This document shows, one piece after another, positions 14,524 to 23,720 of a stretch of 37,309 nucleotides of DNA. The notes under the pieces are model-generated. The model worked only from the letters and a program-made list of their open reading frames with translations, searched no databases and had not been told where the DNA came from. The translations under genes and the position numbers were made by a program. Origin of the DNA: Pseudomonadota bacterium (GTDB taxonomy: Bacteria > Desulfobacterota > Desulfobacteria > Desulfobacterales > Desulfobacteraceae); assembly GCA_018816605.1 (NCBI GenBank), contig JAHIVS010000693.1:1-37309 (forward strand). Reading direction: 5' to 3'. Each line of letters opens with the position of its first letter. The first letter of the stretch is position 1.

Positions 14524-16524
14524 TTATTTTAAAATTCTAGACGAATTCAATATCGCAAGCAATGCCACACCCACATCCGCAAAGACTGCCTCCCACATCG
14601 TGACGAACCCAAATGCGCCCAGGGTAAGGAATGCGCCCTTTACTCCCAAAGCAAACACTATATTTTGCCAGACGACAACTTTGGTTTTACGTGCAATCGA
14701 AACAGCCAATGGGATTTTTGACGGATCATCACTCATCAAAACGATATCTGCAGCATCTATGGCTGCATCAGATCCTAAGGCCCCCATTGCAATCCCGATA
14801 TCTGACCGTATCAGTGCCGGAGCGTCATTAATTCCGTCCCCGACAAAGGCGGTCAACTTTTTTGAATTTTTGTTTTCCATTAATACTTTTTCAAGTTTTT
14901 CCACCTTCTGCTGTGGTAAAAGATCTGCATAATATTCTTCTATACCCAGTTTCTGGGCTACGGACTTCCCTACTTTTTCAGCATCACCGGTAAGCATTAT
15001 TTGCCGCGTTATTCCGGATTTTTTTAATGCTTTAATCGCTTGTTCTGAATCATGCTTTATTTCGTCGGATAGCACTATATAACCTGCGTAAACGGAATCA
15101 ATTGCCACATGCACAATTGTTCCGTTCACATCTGCACCGGTATGTGTAATCTGTTCTAATTCAAGAATTCTTTCATTTCCCACCAACACGTTGCGGCCTT
15201 TTATTCTTGCTTTTATTCCATGACCCGCAATCTCCTGATAATCCTCGATATGGCCTTCATCAATTTTTCCTGGAAACGCCTGGAGAATAAACTGAGCAAT
15301 CGGGTGCGTGGAATGGCTTTCAGCATAGGCTGCCAACTCCAGAACCTCTTTTTCCGAATATCCATTGCAGGTAACAATAGAGGTCAAACTAAAAACACCT
15401 TTGGTCAATGTTCCTGTTTTATCCCAAATAATTGTCCCAAGATGATTGAGGCCTTCAAGAAAATTTGAACCTTTTACTAGAATGCCCTGTTTCGATGCAG
15501 CCCCGATCCCCCCAAAAAAGCCCAATGGTATGGATATTACAAGGGCACACGGACAGGAAATGACCAAAAAGATGAGCGCTTTATAAATCCATTCTGAAAG
15601 TGTCTCCTGGTGTGCAAATAACGGTGTTAATGCCTGGATGTTGTAGAGCATGACCGGCACGATAGCGATGAGAACGGCTCCGAATACAACTGTAGGCGTA
15701 TAATATTTAGCAAATTTGGTAATGAATTTTTCAGTGGATGCTTTCTTTTCAGATGCATTTTCAACTAGATCAAGAATCTTTGATATGGTAGAGTCGCTAA
15801 ATTTTTTAGTTACCCGGACAGTTAGTAGCCCTGTTTTATTGATCATTCCGGAAAGCACTTCTTCATCTTTTTTTATGCTCCGGGGGACTGATTCTCCAGT
15901 CAGGGCCGAGGTGTCCAACATAGAGTTGCCCAGCACCACAACACCATCTAATGGGACTCGCTCACCAGGTTTTACAATAATGATGTCTCCAATGTTTACT
16001 TCATCCGGATCAACGCGTTTAGAATCACTGCCCGATTTAATATTCGCATAATCCGGTCGGATCTCAAGCAAAGACTTGATGGATCGACGGGATCGATTTA
16101 ATGCAAAATCCTGAAACATTTCACCCACTTTAAAAAACAACATCACAGCCACGGCTTCAGGGAATTCTTTGATTGCAAATGCCCCCAATGTGGCAATGGT
16201 CATCAAAAAAAATTCATCGAATATCTGGCCGCGTAGGATGTTTTTTATGGCGGAAAGAAGCACATCCCAAGCAATTAAAAGATAGCTTGCAAAAAACAAA
16301 ATAAAACTTATCCAAACAGGCAAATCAAGAACCAGGGCTGCAACATAAATCCCGCACCCGGGCCCTAATTTCATGATCTGTTTGGTTAAACTTAATTCAT
16401 TCTCCGAGGTGCTGTGGCCATGGGTATGTCCATGACCACAGCCACAGCCGGAATGGTTATCAGGTGCCATTTTGAATGTTTGTTCAGAGGGCTTGCTGGC
16501 TAAGTTCGTTGATTTTCCATGCAT
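14524..16524 (-). CDS. zntA: P1B-type zinc/cadmium-exporting ATPase
   Basis: A 666-aa heavy-metal P-type ATPase. Key motifs: TGES (209-212, actuator), CPC in the membrane helix (324-326, VISCPCALVIS), phosphorylation site DKTGTLTKG (D368), a G-D-G-I-N-D-A-P-A-L hinge and a last-helix Asp (A-D-V-G-V-A-L-L), all typical of the P1B-2 Zn/Cd/Pb group (ZntA/CadA). The usual N-terminal HMA ferredoxin-like domain is missing; instead there is a short Cys/His-rich tail, GCGCGHGHTHGHS (26-38). An AAGGTG lies before ATG 16524. In the operon it follows the 57-aa zinc-ribbon gene. It should pump Zn/Cd to the periplasm, alongside the CDF transporter encoded upstream. Confidence 0.93.
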   Translation of the reverse strand: MHGKSTNLASKPSEQTFKMAPDNHSGCGCGHGHTHGHSTSENELSLTKQIMKLGPGCGIYVAALVLDLPVWISFILFFASYLLIAWDVLLSAIKNILRGQIFDEFFLMTIATLGAFAIKEFPEAVAVMLFFKVGEMFQDFALNRSRRSIKSLLEIRPDYANIKSGSDSKRVDPDEVNIGDIIIVKPGERVPLDGVVVLGNSMLDTSALTGESVPRSIKKDEEVLSGMINKTGLLTVRVTKKFSDSTISKILDLVENASEKKASTEKFITKFAKYYTPTVVFGAVLIAIVPVMLYNIQALTPLFAHQETLSEWIYKALIFLVISCPCALVISIPLGFFGGIGAASKQGILVKGSNFLEGLNHLGTIIWDKTGTLTKGVFSLTSIVTCNGYSEKEVLELAAYAESHSTHPIAQFILQAFPGKIDEGHIEDYQEIAGHGIKARIKGRNVLVGNERILELEQITHTGADVNGTIVHVAIDSVYAGYIVLSDEIKHDSEQAIKALKKSGITRQIMLTGDAEKVGKSVAQKLGIEEYYADLLPQQKVEKLEKVLMENKNSKKLTAFVGDGINDAPALIRSDIGIAMGALGSDAAIDAADIVLMSDDPSKIPLAVSIARKTKVVVWQNIVFALGVKGAFLTLGAFGFVTMWEAVFADVGVALLAILNSSRILK

Positions 16525-16548
16525 AAGTACACCTTTTGTATTTATTCC

Positions 16549-16722
16549 TTAAGAACGATCTGTCAGGAAATAATCTTTAATATGATTAGAAAGTGTTTTG
16601 GATTGTTGGGTTTCCAAATTATCACACCCACACTTCGGACACTCGATCTGGCAATTTTGTTGGCTCGGATACAGTTTTTCAAATGAATAAAAGCATTTTT
16701 TACAAATATAAATATAAATCAT
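16549..16722 (-). CDS. 57-aa zinc-ribbon protein (FmdB-like)
   Basis: A small gene with an AGGAAA ribosome site just before ATG 16722, a 25-bp gap after degP and 24 bp before the ATPase. The protein begins MIYIYICKKC, has F-Y-S-F-E after the first C-x2-C, and a second knuckle C-P-K-C-G-C. This is the arrangement of FmdB/Zn-ribbon regulatory proteins (Y-x-C-x2-C-x3-F-E ... C-P-x-C), followed by a short polar tail. Two C-x2-C pairs suggest structural zinc. It could buffer metal or regulate the operon; its position between the protease and zinc pump is notable. Confidence 0.75.
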   Translation of the reverse strand: MIYIYICKKCFYSFEKLYPSQQNCQIECPKCGCDNLETQQSKTLSNHIKDYFLTDRS

Positions 16723-16747
16723 GATAAGTTTCCTTTTTTCAGAAAGT

Positions 16748-18196
16748 CTATTTTTTTATCTCGAAGACCATCAACATCTTGTTCCTACGTTTGATAAGCA
16801 TCCGGAGAGATTCATCTTTTTTGATACTGTTAACGGCCTTGTAGTATTCCATTGTTGTGTTGATTGGGTGATTATTAATCTCTTTAATAATATCACCCGG
16901 CCACATTCCGGCGACCTCTGCTTTACTGTCTTCTTGAATTTTATTGACCAAAACACCTTCTTTTTCTATCATGTCATATTTGCTGGCATCTTCTTTCGTT
17001 ATCTCAACGATTTCAATTCCAATCCAGTCTATTCCTGATTCAGACACAACCGAATCATTCCTTTTAGCTATCTGTACTGTGAGATTCTTTTCATTCCCCC
17101 CACGCAGCACTAAAAGTTCAATTTTTTTACCAACATCAATACCGGCAATTTCTCTTGTAAGGTCTCGACTGGTTTCAATTTTTATACCATCAACCTCAAT
17201 AATAATATCGTTAGGCTCAATGCCTGCTTGATCAGCAGGGTCTCCCTTAACTAGGTCTGTGACAAGTGCTCCTTTGACCCCGTTAACACCATAATATTTG
17301 GCCATATCTTCATTAAGATCCTGAATTACGACACCAAGCCACCCCCTGGTAACCTCACCACTATCTTTTAGTTGCCCAATAATTTTTTTTGCAAGATTAA
17401 CAGGAATAGCAAATCCAATTCCCTGACCGTCCCGTATAATGGCTGTATTAATCCCAACAACCTCACCTGCCATATTTAGCAACGGCCCTCCGCTGTTCCC
17501 AGGATTAATGGACGCATCGGTTTGAATAAAATCATCATAAGGCCCGGAGCCCAGAACGCGCCCTTTCGCACTCACAATCCCCGCAGTAACCGTATGTTCC
17601 AAACCGAAGGGGCTGCCAATAGCGACGACCCATTGACCCACATCAAGCAGGTCAGAGTCTCCAAATTCAATCGTCGGCAGGTCTGTTTCGGTTTCTATTT
17701 TGATAAGAGCAAGGTCTGTTTTGGGATCTCGCCCAAGAATTCTGGCTTCAAACTCTTTTCCATCATTCATCGTCACCCGGATTTCATCGGCATTATCCAC
17801 AACATGATTGTTGGTTACAATATAACCTTTTTTATCAATGATAAACCCTGATCCCAGGCTTGGTTGCTTAAATTCCCTTTGGGGGCCTCCATTATAAAAT
17901 CGGTTATAAAATTCATTTCTTGGGTCATTTTCTTGGTTGGGGCCATTAAAAAAATGGCGGAAAACAGGACCTCCTCCCTGTATGGTTTTGACGGTTCGAA
18001 TATTTATCACTGCAGGACTTGCTTCTTTGGCAAGACTGCTGAAGCTTTCGGGTATGGTCGGTGCTATGGTTGATTTGGCTATTGCACGGGGTATCCAAAA
18101 GAAGCTCGACAAAACCAATATCAAGAATAAAGTTGCTGCCGAAATAATAAATTTATCTGTAAATGTTCTTGTATCAGTGGCTGCTGTTATTTTCAT
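16748..18196 (-). CDS. DegP/HtrA-type periplasmic serine protease
   Basis: A 482-aa S1C protease. I chose ATG 18196 (GAGAGG 8 bases upstream) rather than an upstream TTG with no ribosome site. An N-terminal hydrophobic segment (about 16-36) acts as anchor or signal. The catalytic triad is intact: H131 (NNHVVDNAD), D161 (TDLALIKI) and S235 (NPGNSGGPL). Two PDZ domains follow (about 285-375 and 385-482), with GWLGV at the first. DegP degrades or refolds damaged envelope proteins. It lies 12 bp after hflK by the longer start, 54 by the chosen one. Its place between SPFH and metal-export genes suggests envelope quality control under metal stress. Confidence 0.93.
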   Translation of the reverse strand: MKITAATDTRTFTDKFIISAATLFLILVLSSFFWIPRAIAKSTIAPTIPESFSSLAKEASPAVINIRTVKTIQGGGPVFRHFFNGPNQENDPRNEFYNRFYNGGPQREFKQPSLGSGFIIDKKGYIVTNNHVVDNADEIRVTMNDGKEFEARILGRDPKTDLALIKIETETDLPTIEFGDSDLLDVGQWVVAIGSPFGLEHTVTAGIVSAKGRVLGSGPYDDFIQTDASINPGNSGGPLLNMAGEVVGINTAIIRDGQGIGFAIPVNLAKKIIGQLKDSGEVTRGWLGVVIQDLNEDMAKYYGVNGVKGALVTDLVKGDPADQAGIEPNDIIIEVDGIKIETSRDLTREIAGIDVGKKIELLVLRGGNEKNLTVQIAKRNDSVVSESGIDWIGIEIVEITKEDASKYDMIEKEGVLVNKIQEDSKAEVAGMWPGDIIKEINNHPINTTMEYYKAVNSIKKDESLRMLIKRRNKMLMVFEIKK

Positions 18197-18250
18197 GTGT
18201 AGACCTCTCATCTCTTTATTTGTTTTCAATGAATCCAATTGTATATGAAT

Positions 18251-19405
18251 CTATTCACCCTCAAAAAATTTGAGGTTTACTTTTTGGCCGTCTTCAACAT
18301 TAACCATGTATTTTTTTACACGGCCCATTACTTTTTCCATGGTTTCCAGATGCAGCCGATATCGGGTTTCATTTTCCGGATACATTTTTTTATCTTTTTC
18401 ATACTCAGTTAACATTTTCTCAAACCTGACTGCTTCTCCTCCTGCCCGGTTCATGACATCTTCTTTATACGCTTCTGCATTTCTAAATTGTCTGTTTGCC
18501 TCACCACGAGCCTGTGGAATTACCGTATTTTGGTAGCCTAAAGCTTCATTTATTGTTTTTTCCTTATCCTGCTTTGCATTGGAAACATCCCTGAAGGCTT
18601 CAGCCACATCTTGTGGCGGATATACTTTGTTAAGTGTGATCCCTACAAGTTCCAGCCCTTGTTGGTATTTATCCAATATTTCTTGAGTTTTCGCTCGGAT
18701 CAAGCTTTGCAAATGCTCTTTTCCAACCGTCAAAATTTCATCCACTTTCATACTGCCCCCAATTTCTGTAATTGCACTTCGGATTATCTCATTTACCAGA
18801 AGATATGAGGGGTAGTTCACATTATATAGATACGCTTGGGCATCTTTGATGCGATATTGTGCCACAGCCTGGATATCTATGATGTTTTCGTCTCCAGTAA
18901 GAAACTGGACAATTTCCGGTGAAGAGTGAATGGATTTATGCTCCGGCAGCATTATCCCAATACCCTCTCGACGAATGGTGGATACATTAACAATATCTGA
19001 TTTTGCAATTGGCCAGGGAAGACGATAATGAATTCCTTCACCAACACTGGTATTTGTTATTTTCCCGAACAGTTTCACCACGGCTATTTCTCCGGGATTG
19101 ACAATATAAAGCCCGGTAAGAAAATAAAAAAGAATCAGCAACCCAGCCAGGGAAAGGCCCAATACTTTTAGATTCAAGTGGGAAAAAGCCTGACGGATAT
19201 CAGTTGCTGCACTATTCTCTTTTGCATCTGTTTGAGATGTTTGAGTAAAAAACCCTGGTATGGTTTTTAAAATTTGACCAACCCCTGAAAGAGTCTCTCT
19301 ACTTTTTTGCATCAAGGTAAAAACAAATTCTCCAAATTTAATAGTTTCCTTGTGTTCATTTGGAAGATCACTAACCTTTCCTGGTAAATCTTTTTCTTCT
19401 TCCAT
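18251..19405 (-). CDS. hflK: HflK-like SPFH membrane protein
   Basis: A 384-aa protein: polar N-terminal cytoplasmic tail of about 78 residues, one membrane span (about 79-100), and the SPFH/band 7 domain with GEGIHYRLPWPI, T-G-D-E-N-I-I-D-I and P-P-Q-D-V-A-E-A-F-R-D-V. A long coiled-coil region (about 295-365) follows. HflK and HflC form a large membrane cage that in E. coli encloses and regulates the FtsH protease; no ftsH is present here. AAGGAGG stands before ATG 19405. It is the separate partner of the CDF-linked SPFH domain encoded two genes upstream, so the operon encodes three SPFH subunits. Confidence 0.88.
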   Translation of the reverse strand: MEEEKDLPGKVSDLPNEHKETIKFGEFVFTLMQKSRETLSGVGQILKTIPGFFTQTSQTDAKENSAATDIRQAFSHLNLKVLGLSLAGLLILFYFLTGLYIVNPGEIAVVKLFGKITNTSVGEGIHYRLPWPIAKSDIVNVSTIRREGIGIMLPEHKSIHSSPEIVQFLTGDENIIDIQAVAQYRIKDAQAYLYNVNYPSYLLVNEIIRSAITEIGGSMKVDEILTVGKEHLQSLIRAKTQEILDKYQQGLELVGITLNKVYPPQDVAEAFRDVSNAKQDKEKTINEALGYQNTVIPQARGEANRQFRNAEAYKEDVMNRAGGEAVRFEKMLTEYEKDKKMYPENETRYRLHLETMEKVMGRVKKYMVNVEDGQKVNLKFFEGE

Positions 19406-19435
19406 GATTTTACTATCCTCCTTAATACAGATGGA

Positions 19436-20314
19436 CTATTTTTTTGGACTTGCAAAATATTTAAGGATATCAGCATCTGTCGGTAAAATAGCAGTGGTTT
19501 TATTGTCAATGAATTTTTCATATGCTTGAAGAGACCGTAAAAACTCATAAAATTCCGGATCTTTTTGAAAGGCATCAGCATAAATTCTGATGGCCTGGGC
19601 ATCACCTTCTCCTTTAAGTTTTTGTTCAGTTTCATATGCTTTTGAAAGTATAATTGTTTTTTCTTTATCAGCTTGAGCCCTTATCTTTGATGCCTCTTCA
19701 GTGCCTTCTGACCTATATTTCCGGGCGATCTTTTCCCTTTCTGCTCTCATTCTTTGGAATACGCTCAGCATATTTTTCTCTGGAAAACTCAAGACCTTAA
19801 CCCTGACATCGACCACTGAGATTCCATATTCTTTTACCTTGTCATTGGCATTACGGGTTATGATGTCCATCATTTCAATTAATTTCATATTATTTTTATC
19901 TATTGTAACCAAAGAGGTAAGGTCATATTTACCAAAGGCGACCCCAAGTTCTGAAGATACAATGTCACTTAATCTTGCTTGTGCACCAGGGACATCTTTA
20001 ACGGTTTTCAAAAACTCAACCGGTTTGATTATTTTCCAGGCAGGGTAGAATTCAACTACTATGTTTTTTTTATCTTTGGTCAAAAACTCTGCTTTATTCG
20101 GCAAAAAAACTGCCAGCCGGTTATCAAATCGCTGAATGCTCTGGATCGGATCAGGCAGTTTCCAATTTAAACCAGGATCGGTGACCGCCCGTACCGGTTT
20201 ACCAAACTGGGTAACAACAACATATTCGGTTAAATCAACTTGAAAGAATATCAGGTTAACAGCACCAAAACCCACAATCACTAAGACAATCACTATTATT
20301 TTTCTTATGCTCAT
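19436..20314 (-). CDS. hflC: HflC-like SPFH membrane protein
   Basis: A 292-aa protein with one N-terminal membrane segment (about 5-27) and an SPFH domain that begins YVVVTQFGKPVR and includes V-D-V-R-V-K-V-L-S-F-P, the helix F-Q-R-M-R-A-E-R-E-K-I-A-R-K-Y-R-S-E-G and the C-terminal F-Y-E-F-L-R-S-L-x-A-Y, all standard for HflC. AAAGGGA lies before ATG 20314, which follows the upstream gene's stop by one base, so translation is probably coupled. With HflK it should form a membrane microdomain cage. Confidence 0.9.
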   Translation of the reverse strand: MSIRKIIVIVLVIVGFGAVNLIFFQVDLTEYVVVTQFGKPVRAVTDPGLNWKLPDPIQSIQRFDNRLAVFLPNKAEFLTKDKKNIVVEFYPAWKIIKPVEFLKTVKDVPGAQARLSDIVSSELGVAFGKYDLTSLVTIDKNNMKLIEMMDIITRNANDKVKEYGISVVDVRVKVLSFPEKNMLSVFQRMRAEREKIARKYRSEGTEEASKIRAQADKEKTIILSKAYETEQKLKGEGDAQAIRIYADAFQKDPEFYEFLRSLQAYEKFIDNKTTAILPTDADILKYFASPKK

Positions 20315-20315
20315 T

Positions 20316-21869
20316 TTATTGAACTCCCTTTAAAATTTTTTCAGCATCCTGCCCTTTAACAAGCCATAAATCCGTATCCCCAATCTTAATTCGGGAATCA
20401 ACAATAATTTTTTCTGTTTTTGTCAAAACCTCTTCCAATTTTTCTAAATACATGCGAGTTTTAGTGACACTTGGGGCTTTTTTATATTCTTCCAAACGAT
20501 CAAGAAAATTTTGAGCTTCACCAACGGCATAATTCATTTTTTGTTCTCTATACCCTGTCGCTTCAGCAATTATTTCAGCCGCTTTTCCCCGCGAAACAGG
20601 GACCACTTCATTTTGATAGGCAATGGCTTCGTTCAGGTAGGTGGCCCTGTCCTCCCAGGCACTGGCAACTTCTTGAAAGGCGCTTATGACTTCTTGGGGA
20701 GGGATCGCCTGTAGGAGTTGAAGATTGACCAGCCTGATTCCGGACAGGGCCTTATCCAATATCTCTTGTATCTGTTTTTTTGCTTGTTCAAGGACATCTG
20801 TTTTACCGGTGGTAAGAAGAAAATCAACTCCGACCTGACTCACGATTTGCCGTACTGATGATTCAACTGCATATCGTACCAGTTCATCTGGATTTTTTAT
20901 CCGGTAAGTATAATCAATCGCATTTTTTATAACATAATGAGCTGATGTGTTGATCTCAACCAGGTTTTCATCACCGGTCAGCATTAAAACAGGATTGGTT
21001 TCAACCGTTTCAATATTAGCCGTATTTACAAGATCCACCTGTCCTATCGGCCAGGGAAGGCGGTAATGGATACCCGGGGCAACATCTGTCTCAACGGGTT
21101 TGCCAAAGCGCTTTTCAACACCAACCTGGTTCCATTGAACAGAATAAATTCCAGAAGCAAAATAACTCATTATCAACAATGGAATTCCAAACGTTTTAAC
21201 AAACTTCCCATACTTTCCCATGGTTTCTATATGCAGATTTCTATGAACTGTATTCGGGAGCCCCCCTTTTCGCAATGCTTTGAGGGAGCTTGTGAAAATT
21301 TCAATGGCAGCCAAACCAATTAGGATTACAATGACTACAGCTGCTAGCTTGTCCATATTTCTCAATCCGATCAAATAGCCGGTTAGCCCGATCACCACAA
21401 TGACTGAACTATACATATCCATCATGGAATGATATCCATCTGCCACTAGGCTTGGTGAGTTCGTCTCCTTGCCGACATATATTTTATAGCGAGCCATAAA
21501 ATAACTCACAACAATGGTTAAGACAGCTCCGGCAATGACTATTGGCACCTGGGTGAGGGCTCTTTCTTCACCTTTGATGACTTCTTGAAAAATTTCATAT
21601 CCAATATAAAGGATAAAAAAGGAGACAAGAATCGATACAAAATTTTCAATCCGGCTGATCCCTTTTGACAGGGTTAAATCCTCCCGCCGCGACAAAACAA
21701 GCCCGGTCAGGACGATTCCTGATACGAATATGTCTGAAAAAGAATGCCATGCACCCGCTTTCAATGCCAGGCTTCCAGACATGCCGGCCAGGATAAATTT
21801 TAGTGCAATTAACAAAAAATTAGCACAAATGGTTATAATAAGTGCCTTTTCCTTTCTATTCATATACAC
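20316..21869 (-). CDS. Cation diffusion facilitator fused to an HflK-like SPFH domain
   Basis: A 517-aa two-part protein. Residues 1-205 are a CDF zinc transporter membrane domain with six spans and the intramembrane site H42-x3-D46 (helix 2) and H147-x3-D151 in DGYHSMMD (helix 5). This H-D/H-D set is that of zinc-selective CDFs. The usual cytoplasmic CDF C-terminal domain is absent; instead, after about residue 222, there is another span (about 226-245) and a full SPFH domain with the PGIHYRLPWPIGQVDLVNT signature, T-G-D-E-N-L and a coiled-coil tail, closely like HflK. Frame and composition are continuous, with no sign of a frameshift. GTG 21869 is preferred: AGGAGG lies 7 bases upstream; ATG 21863 is the alternative. 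It probably places zinc export inside an SPFH assembly with the HflC- and HflK-like proteins encoded downstream. Confidence 0.9.
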   Translation of the reverse strand: MYMNRKEKALIITICANFLLIALKFILAGMSGSLALKAGAWHSFSDIFVSGIVLTGLVLSRREDLTLSKGISRIENFVSILVSFFILYIGYEIFQEVIKGEERALTQVPIVIAGAVLTIVVSYFMARYKIYVGKETNSPSLVADGYHSMMDMYSSVIVVIGLTGYLIGLRNMDKLAAVVIVILIGLAAIEIFTSSLKALRKGGLPNTVHRNLHIETMGKYGKFVKTFGIPLLIMSYFASGIYSVQWNQVGVEKRFGKPVETDVAPGIHYRLPWPIGQVDLVNTANIETVETNPVLMLTGDENLVEINTSAHYVIKNAIDYTYRIKNPDELVRYAVESSVRQIVSQVGVDFLLTTGKTDVLEQAKKQIQEILDKALSGIRLVNLQLLQAIPPQEVISAFQEVASAWEDRATYLNEAIAYQNEVVPVSRGKAAEIIAEATGYREQKMNYAVGEAQNFLDRLEEYKKAPSVTKTRMYLEKLEEVLTKTEKIIVDSRIKIGDTDLWLVKGQDAEKILKGVQ

Positions 21870-21880
21870 TGAAAAACCTC

Positions 21881-23473
21881 CTATTTATTTGGTTTTAACA
21901 TTGATTTGATAACATCATCATAAATGACGAGGTTGGCCTGCTCAAGCAAAGCCTCGCTCATACCATATGACTGTTCTTCATGTTTTTGTTGGTATAAAGC
22001 AGCCTTGAGAGACTCCCGGACCTCTTCAAATAACATCATTTCAGGTTCATTTCGTTCCCTTACTTTGACAATGTACCAGCTGCCATTGAACTGAAAGGGC
22101 GGCCCTATTTCATCTTTCTTTAAGCGCATCACATTTTCATGAAAACTGTGAGATTGAATCTCTTCTATAATATTCTCCCCTTCAGTTATCCATTTATCGA
22201 TTTTTCCACCATTTTTCGCAGTTTCGGGATCTTCCGAATATTCTAAAACAACATCTTCAAAAGGTACGCCTGTTTTAAAAAATCCAGGATATATTTTTTT
22301 ATATGCTTCTGTTATTTTTGCTTCAGCTCTTTTTTTTTCTTCCCCATCTTGGCCCGAGGCAATCCGAATATAACTGATTTTCACTTGCGGCGGCTTCATC
22401 AACTCTTTTTTGTGTTTTTCATAATAGGCCATAACTTCTTCCTCTTTTACTTCCAGCTTGTCGTCTACCTCCTCCTGATGGAGAAGTTGTCTTAAAATAT
22501 CCTCTTTTGCATGTGACACCTCGTCTTTTGTTTCCGTACCCAGCATCTGATCATCAGTATCCTCCACAATCAGCATCCTTTGGATTATCCTGTCAAGCAG
22601 CTCTATCTTGGCCTCATAAGTTTGATATTTTGCCTGTTCATAGGATGGAAGCTCTTTGAATTCCTCATAAAATTCACCAACGGTGTGTCTTTTCCCATGG
22701 ATAGTAAAAAGGGTTCTGTTCTTATTGAGTTTAAACCATTCCTCTTCCTTTACCTCGCTTAACTCGATTAATAGTTGTTCTTTTACATCTGAGAATGATT
22801 TCTCAGGGGCATTATAATTTTTTCTATTTTCTTCAAAATAAATTATAAGCTCATTCTCTGTTGGCACAGGCACCTCAAGCAAACGATCTTCACGGGTAAT
22901 CACAGCATTTTTCTTCAGATCTTCCATATAATTTTTAAAATACAGGGTTTCTTCTTTTTCCTGTAAAATTTCCCGAATATTCTCTTTGACTTCATTAAAA
23001 GGTCTTTCTTCAAAATCTTTTCTGTTCTTTTCATAATAGATTTTAATGTCTGTCTCTGAAACTTTGATTTTGCTGTCATGGGCACGAGAATGCATCTCAT
23101 CAATGTTTATCTCTTCTGATATGTGTTTCATGGCATGCTTGATACTGTCTTTTTGATCGAGTTTCTTCTCCTTAATTTTTGCCTTGGCCATCTGATCCAC
23201 AGCCAAACTTTGAATCAAGCGTTTGTACAACGCCTCATTTTGAATCTCATTCATCATATCCGGTTTGACCCCCTGGACCAGTTTGTCAATGTAATTTTTC
23301 ACCTCCGAGCGAGTGATCTGGCCGCCTTCATAGGTAGCAACAATTTCAGGATCAGGGGAATTTTTCTTGTTCTCACAACTGACTAAAAGCATCATGGAAA
23401 AGATGAAGATGAAAATGGCATAGCTCTTTTTTCTCTGGGAAAAAGCCTCAAATATAAAAGTGGATGATCTCAT
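21881..23473 (-). CDS. Parvulin-type peptidyl-prolyl isomerase/chaperone lipoprotein (SurA/PrsA-like)
   Basis: A 530-aa lipoprotein. The signal ends in a lipobox, LLVSC (C33). Residues about 40-330 form a long, charged, helical SurA-N-like chaperone region with repeated K-V-S-E-T-D-I-K-I-Y-Y-E type segments. Residues about 365-470 are a parvulin (Rotamase/PPIC) domain: P-P-Q-V-K-I-S-Y-I-R-I near the start, S-E-D-P-E-T-A-K-N-G-G in the middle and W-Y-I-V-K-V-R-E-R at the end. It is the first gene of the long minus-strand operon, 12 bp before the CDF fusion gene, with AAGGA before ATG 23473. It should assist folding of exported proteins, and it faces a divergent two-component system. Confidence 0.87.
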   Translation of the reverse strand: MRSSTFIFEAFSQRKKSYAIFIFIFSMMLLVSCENKKNSPDPEIVATYEGGQITRSEVKNYIDKLVQGVKPDMMNEIQNEALYKRLIQSLAVDQMAKAKIKEKKLDQKDSIKHAMKHISEEINIDEMHSRAHDSKIKVSETDIKIYYEKNRKDFEERPFNEVKENIREILQEKEETLYFKNYMEDLKKNAVITREDRLLEVPVPTENELIIYFEENRKNYNAPEKSFSDVKEQLLIELSEVKEEEWFKLNKNRTLFTIHGKRHTVGEFYEEFKELPSYEQAKYQTYEAKIELLDRIIQRMLIVEDTDDQMLGTETKDEVSHAKEDILRQLLHQEEVDDKLEVKEEEVMAYYEKHKKELMKPPQVKISYIRIASGQDGEEKKRAEAKITEAYKKIYPGFFKTGVPFEDVVLEYSEDPETAKNGGKIDKWITEGENIIEEIQSHSFHENVMRLKKDEIGPPFQFNGSWYIVKVRERNEPEMMLFEEVRESLKAALYQQKHEEQSYGMSEALLEQANLVIYDDVIKSMLKPNK

Positions 23474-23583
23474 AGTCCTTAATCTCTTCGTTTAAAATTA
23501 TTGATTCCAGACTCACCATACACCCACAACATTACAGAAAACTTTCTTCAAGATTACCTTTTTGAAATGTATTTCTCAAAAGA

Positions 23584-23611
23584 TTGACAATATGGAACAC
23601 TTCTATATAGT
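23584..23611 (+). promoter_or_regulatory. Promoter of the response regulator/sensor kinase operon
   Basis: TTGACA (23584-23589), 16 bp, TATAGT (23606-23611), about 110 bp upstream of the response-regulator ATG. It lies in the 247-bp divergent region that must also hold the promoter of the large minus-strand operon; I see no equally good box on that strand, which fits an activator-dependent promoter. Confidence 0.6.
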
Positions 23612-23720
23612 TTTAGCATGGGATTGAAATATTTTTGTTAGCATCAAAAAACGCACACCAGAACAGATAGAAACTTAAGATCGTCCGGTTTCAGGCATTT
23701 ACCCCAAAAAGGACTTTTAT

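Noticed and set aside
18197..18238. Upstream TTG start for the DegP gene (14 extra residues)
   Set aside because: No Shine-Dalgarno before the TTG, while ATG 18196 has GAGAGG at good spacing and gives a normal signal/anchor.
16748..23473. FtsH protease as a member of the SPFH operon
   Set aside because: HflK and HflC usually work with FtsH, but no AAA+ metalloprotease is encoded in the window; the only protease is the DegP type.
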